Both the position numbers and the translations under genes were made by a program. The notes below the pieces were generated by a model. That model was not told the DNA's origin. It saw nothing but the letters and a program-made list of their open reading frames with translations, and did no database searches. A stretch of 32,621 bases of DNA from Verrucomicrobiia bacterium. Lineage in GTDB: Bacteria; Verrucomicrobiota; Verrucomicrobiia; Verrucomicrobiales; Akkermansiaceae. Location of the stretch: the NCBI GenBank assembly GCA_030430455.1, contig JAUIJB010000048.1:1-32621 (forward strand), given 5' to 3'. Shown piece after piece: positions 30,893-32,621 of this stretch. Position 1 is the first letter of the stretch. The number at the start of each line of letters is the position of its first letter.

Positions 30893-31120
30893 TCAGGAAC
30901 CTTCTCCGGGATCCTCATGATCGCTCCCGTCCCGCGGCTTGCGCGACGGCCGGACGAAGGCGACGAACAAGCCGACGTGGGCCACGACGACCACGCAGGC
31001 CACGGCAAGGGCGATCCAATGGGCGCGGTCCACGGCGGCCAAGTCAAGGAGCCGTCGCGGGGGCGCGCTCGGCGGATCCGACGATTCGCTGCGTGCATCC
31101 TGCCGAGGAGTGGCATCCAA
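30893..31120 (-). CDS. Possible small single-pass membrane protein
   Basis: In the 507-base stretch between the TPR gene and the universal stress gene (30696-31202) the only protein-like signal is a reverse-strand frame ending at 30893. It contains LDLAAVDRAHWIALAVACVV directly followed by VVAHVGLFVAFVRPSRKPRD, a clear 23-residue hydrophobic helix with a basic cytoplasmic flank. A TTG at 31120 would give 75 residues (MDATPRQDARSESSDPPSAP at the start). The ATG of this frame at 31202-31204 would give a longer form that overlaps the start codon of the divergent stress gene. Start and existence are uncertain; I include it because the helix and charge pattern would be unlikely by chance. The rest of the gap shows no other feature. 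Confidence 0.4.
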   Translation of the reverse strand: MDATPRQDARSESSDPPSAPPRRLLDLAAVDRAHWIALAVACVVVVAHVGLFVAFVRPSRKPRDGSDHEDPGEGS

Positions 31121-31202
31121 ACGCCGACCTGGTCTATGGGCCCTCCGTCGGCTCGCGATGCTGGCCCCGCGGGCTGCCGAAATCACCAACACACCAAGCG
31201 CC

Positions 31203-32078
31203 ATGATCTTTTCCAAGCCCGTTGTCGCGGGCGTCGACTTCTCTCCCGCCTCGGCCCAGGTCCTGCGCCAGGCCGCCCGGATCGCCGTCGACGAGGGGGT
31301 CCCCCTCCTCGCCGTGCATGTCGTCAATTTCGCCCGGCTTCCCCACCGCCCCGGCGGATGCCCGCCGACCCGCTGCATCGATGATGCCGTCCACCAGGCC
31401 CGCCGCCTGCTGGCGCAGATGGTCGAATCCTACGCCGGGGGCGCCATGGTGCGCCCGATCGTGCTCGCCGGGAACCCGGCGGAGCAGTTGCACCGCCTGG
31501 TCCAGCGCGAGCAGGCCGGCCTGCTGGTCCTCTCGGCGAACCATCCGAAGCGGCCCCGCAAGCTCGGCCCGGTCGCGTGCCGCTGCGTCCGCACGGTGCC
31601 CTGCGACGTGCTGCTGCTGCGCGACCGCAAGGAGGAACGCTTTCAACGCGTCGTCGCCTGCGTCGACCTCTCGACGACCTCGGAGTCGGTCATCGGCCGG
31701 GCCATCGAGGCCTCGCGGAGCGGCGCGGCGCTCGACATCGTCCACGTCATGTACCCGCCGGACCGCGACGTCTGGGGCGGAATGCTCGACGAGGACGCGG
31801 AGGACTTCGCCGAGGAATCCCGGGAAGAGACAAGGCTGGCGCTGCAACGCGTCACCCGCGGGTTCCTCGACGAACTCCGTCCCCTCAGCCACCAGGCGCG
31901 GATCCTCGAGTCGGCCGCGCCGTCGGTCGAGCTGACCTGCCACATCGGCGACACCCGCGCCGACCTGGTCGTGCTCGGCACGCGCAGCCACTCGAAGCTC
32001 GGCGCCTGCTTCCTCGGCACCAATGCCGAGCGGCTGATGCACGACGCGCCGGTGTCCGTGCTGGCCGTGCGGGCCTGA
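31203..32078 (+). CDS. Tandem universal stress protein (UspA family)
   Basis: A 291-residue protein from the ATG at 31203 with two Usp domains in tandem, similar to UspE-type proteins. Domain 1 (about 1-140) starts SKPVVAGVDFSPASAQVLRQ and ends SANHPKRPRKLGPVACRCVR and VPCDVLLLRD. Domain 2 (from about residue 146) starts RFQRVVACVDLSTTSESVIG, contains AALDIVHVMYPPDRDVWG, and ends VVLGTRSHSKLGACFLGTNA and ERLMHDAPVSVLAVRA. The end of domain 2 keeps a G-x2-G-like nucleotide-binding loop. In domain 1 this loop is degenerate (RKLGPVACRCVR), so probably only domain 2 binds ATP/AMP. Such proteins act in the cytosol during starvation, oxidative or respiratory stress. The frame is open upstream to about 30939, but that part overlaps the small membrane ORF and has no Usp character. 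Confidence 0.88.
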   Translation: MIFSKPVVAGVDFSPASAQVLRQAARIAVDEGVPLLAVHVVNFARLPHRPGGCPPTRCIDDAVHQARRLLAQMVESYAGGAMVRPIVLAGNPAEQLHRLVQREQAGLLVLSANHPKRPRKLGPVACRCVRTVPCDVLLLRDRKEERFQRVVACVDLSTTSESVIGRAIEASRSGAALDIVHVMYPPDRDVWGGMLDEDAEDFAEESREETRLALQRVTRGFLDELRPLSHQARILESAAPSVELTCHIGDTRADLVVLGTRSHSKLGACFLGTNAERLMHDAPVSVLAVRA

Positions 32079-32081
32079 GCC

Positions 32082-32107
32082 GGCGGCGGCTGACGGAATC
32101 CGCCGCC
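32082..32107 (+). terminator. Stem-loop after the universal stress gene
   Basis: GGCGGCGG (32082-32089) pairs exactly with CCGCCGCC (32100-32107) across a ten-base loop, three bases after the stop codon of the stress gene. No T-run follows. It is a plausible 3' end signal before the next gene's start at 32150. Confidence 0.5.
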
Positions 32108-32149
32108 CGATCGCTGGCACGATGGCAGCTCGTTTGCTAGCACTCATCC

Positions 32150-32621
32150 ATGCACCGCCGGCTCCAGGAAACCATCGGATACTTTGCAACCCGCGACGAG
32201 GGCGAGGCCGCCCGGGCGCGGCTCGGCGAGCTGGCCGAGGTCAAGCTGGCCTCGCGCGGCTTCGCCACGCCGGAGCGCGCCGAGGAGTCGCCGCTGATGG
32301 CGCTCGGCCGCTCGTTGCTGGCCAACTTCGAGGAGAAGCTGCGCATCTTCGGCGAGCCGCTGTGCCCGGCCGACCAGGCGATCCACGACTTCCTCACCCG
32401 CTACCTCGGCGAGCACCTCGAGGGCGTCTTCGAGGAGGGCGAGCCGCTGGTGCCCGGCTCGGCGCTGGTGCTCGAGCGCCACGGCCTGGCGCGGGTGTTC
32501 TCGGTCCCGGCCGACAGCGACACGCTGAAATCGGACCTGCTGTCCTCCTACCGGGTCCACCAGGGCGTCTGCCACAATCCCGCCAAGGACCGCCGCACGA
32601 CCGAGGGGGTCTTCCACGTCG
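32150..32621 (+). CDS. N-terminal part of a large unidentified protein
   Basis: The ATG at 32150 opens a frame that runs to the window end without a stop (157 residues, incomplete). It has no signal peptide. The sequence reads MHRRLQETIGYFATRDEGEA, then VKLASRGFATPERAEESPLM, RSLLANFEEKLRIFGEPLCP, then ADQAIHDFLTRYLGEHLEGV and later LLSSYRVHQGVCHNPAKDRR, TTEGVFHV. The last segments (VxHNPxxDRRTTxGVFHV) feel familiar from very long cytosolic proteins of about 1100 residues in Planctomycetes and related phyla, possibly the pyrophosphate-dependent PEP carboxykinase family. I am not sure of that identification and offer it only as a lead. No catalytic motif is visible in the present part. Confidence 0.75.
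   Translation, partial: MHRRLQETIGYFATRDEGEAARARLGELAEVKLASRGFATPERAEESPLMALGRSLLANFEEKLRIFGEPLCPADQAIHDFLTRYLGEHLEGVFEEGEPLVPGSALVLERHGLARVFSVPADSDTLKSDLLSSYRVHQGVCHNPAKDRRTTEGVFHV

Overview
This window is GC-rich, densely coded bacterial DNA that fits a member of the Verrucomicrobia (PVC superphylum) best. Four things point there. It has a complete PVM-type (Planctomycetes/Verrucomicrobia) bacterial microcompartment locus. It has a PEP-CTERM protein (PxPEP, hydrophobic helix, RRRR tail). It has large secreted proteins built from FG-GAP, type-3 thrombospondin (TSP3), Ig-like and IPT/TIG modules. It starts with an SLA1-homology (SHD1) secreted protein of a kind common in this phylum. No rRNA, tRNA, CRISPR array, transposase or phage gene was recognised.

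Region 1 (1-6100) holds mixed housekeeping and envelope genes: a partial SHD1 protein, the biotin-synthesis aminotransferase BioA, a secreted unknown, a two-helix membrane protein, an exported N-acetylmuramoyl-L-alanine amidase, an SMP-30/gluconolactonase-family hydrolase and a lipoprotein.

Region 2 (6113-14517) is the centrepiece. A DeoR-family repressor is divergent from an operon-like run of PduL phosphotransacylase, two BMC-H shell proteins, a divergent acetate-kinase homologue, a third BMC-H, a BMC-P, a CoA-acylating aldehyde dehydrogenase with an encapsulation peptide, two more BMC-P, a class II aldolase and a lactate/malate-type dehydrogenase. By analogy with the characterised planctomycete compartment, the aldolase splits L-fuculose-1-P/L-rhamnulose-1-P into DHAP and L-lactaldehyde. 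The aldehyde is oxidised to lactyl-CoA, then lactyl-P, then lactate plus ATP, while the dehydrogenase recycles NADH by reducing lactaldehyde to 1,2-propanediol. Six shell genes (3 BMC-H, 3 BMC-P, no BMC-T) build the polyhedral shell. The isomerases and kinases for fucose/rhamnose are not in the window.

Region 3 (14580-26988) encodes four large exported proteins: a roughly 2230-residue metzincin-like protein with a four-copy repeated domain, a PEP-CTERM protein, a two-domain NodB polysaccharide deacetylase that shares its N-terminal domain with the PEP-CTERM protein, and an FG-GAP/TSP3 protein carrying a second, atypical NodB-like domain. They look like surface or matrix-modifying proteins.

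Region 4 (27158-32621) holds an MpaB/DUF2236 putative oxygenase, a GspE/PilB-like secretion ATPase, a DUF2007 zinc-ribbon protein, a TPR/proline-rich protein, a possible small membrane protein, a tandem universal stress protein and the N-terminus of a larger unidentified protein.

Several spacers show a seven-base periodicity (around 5323-5398, 6054-6095, 7987-8093 and 13552-13586). The unit sequence differs at each site, which is the most unusual DNA-level signal here.
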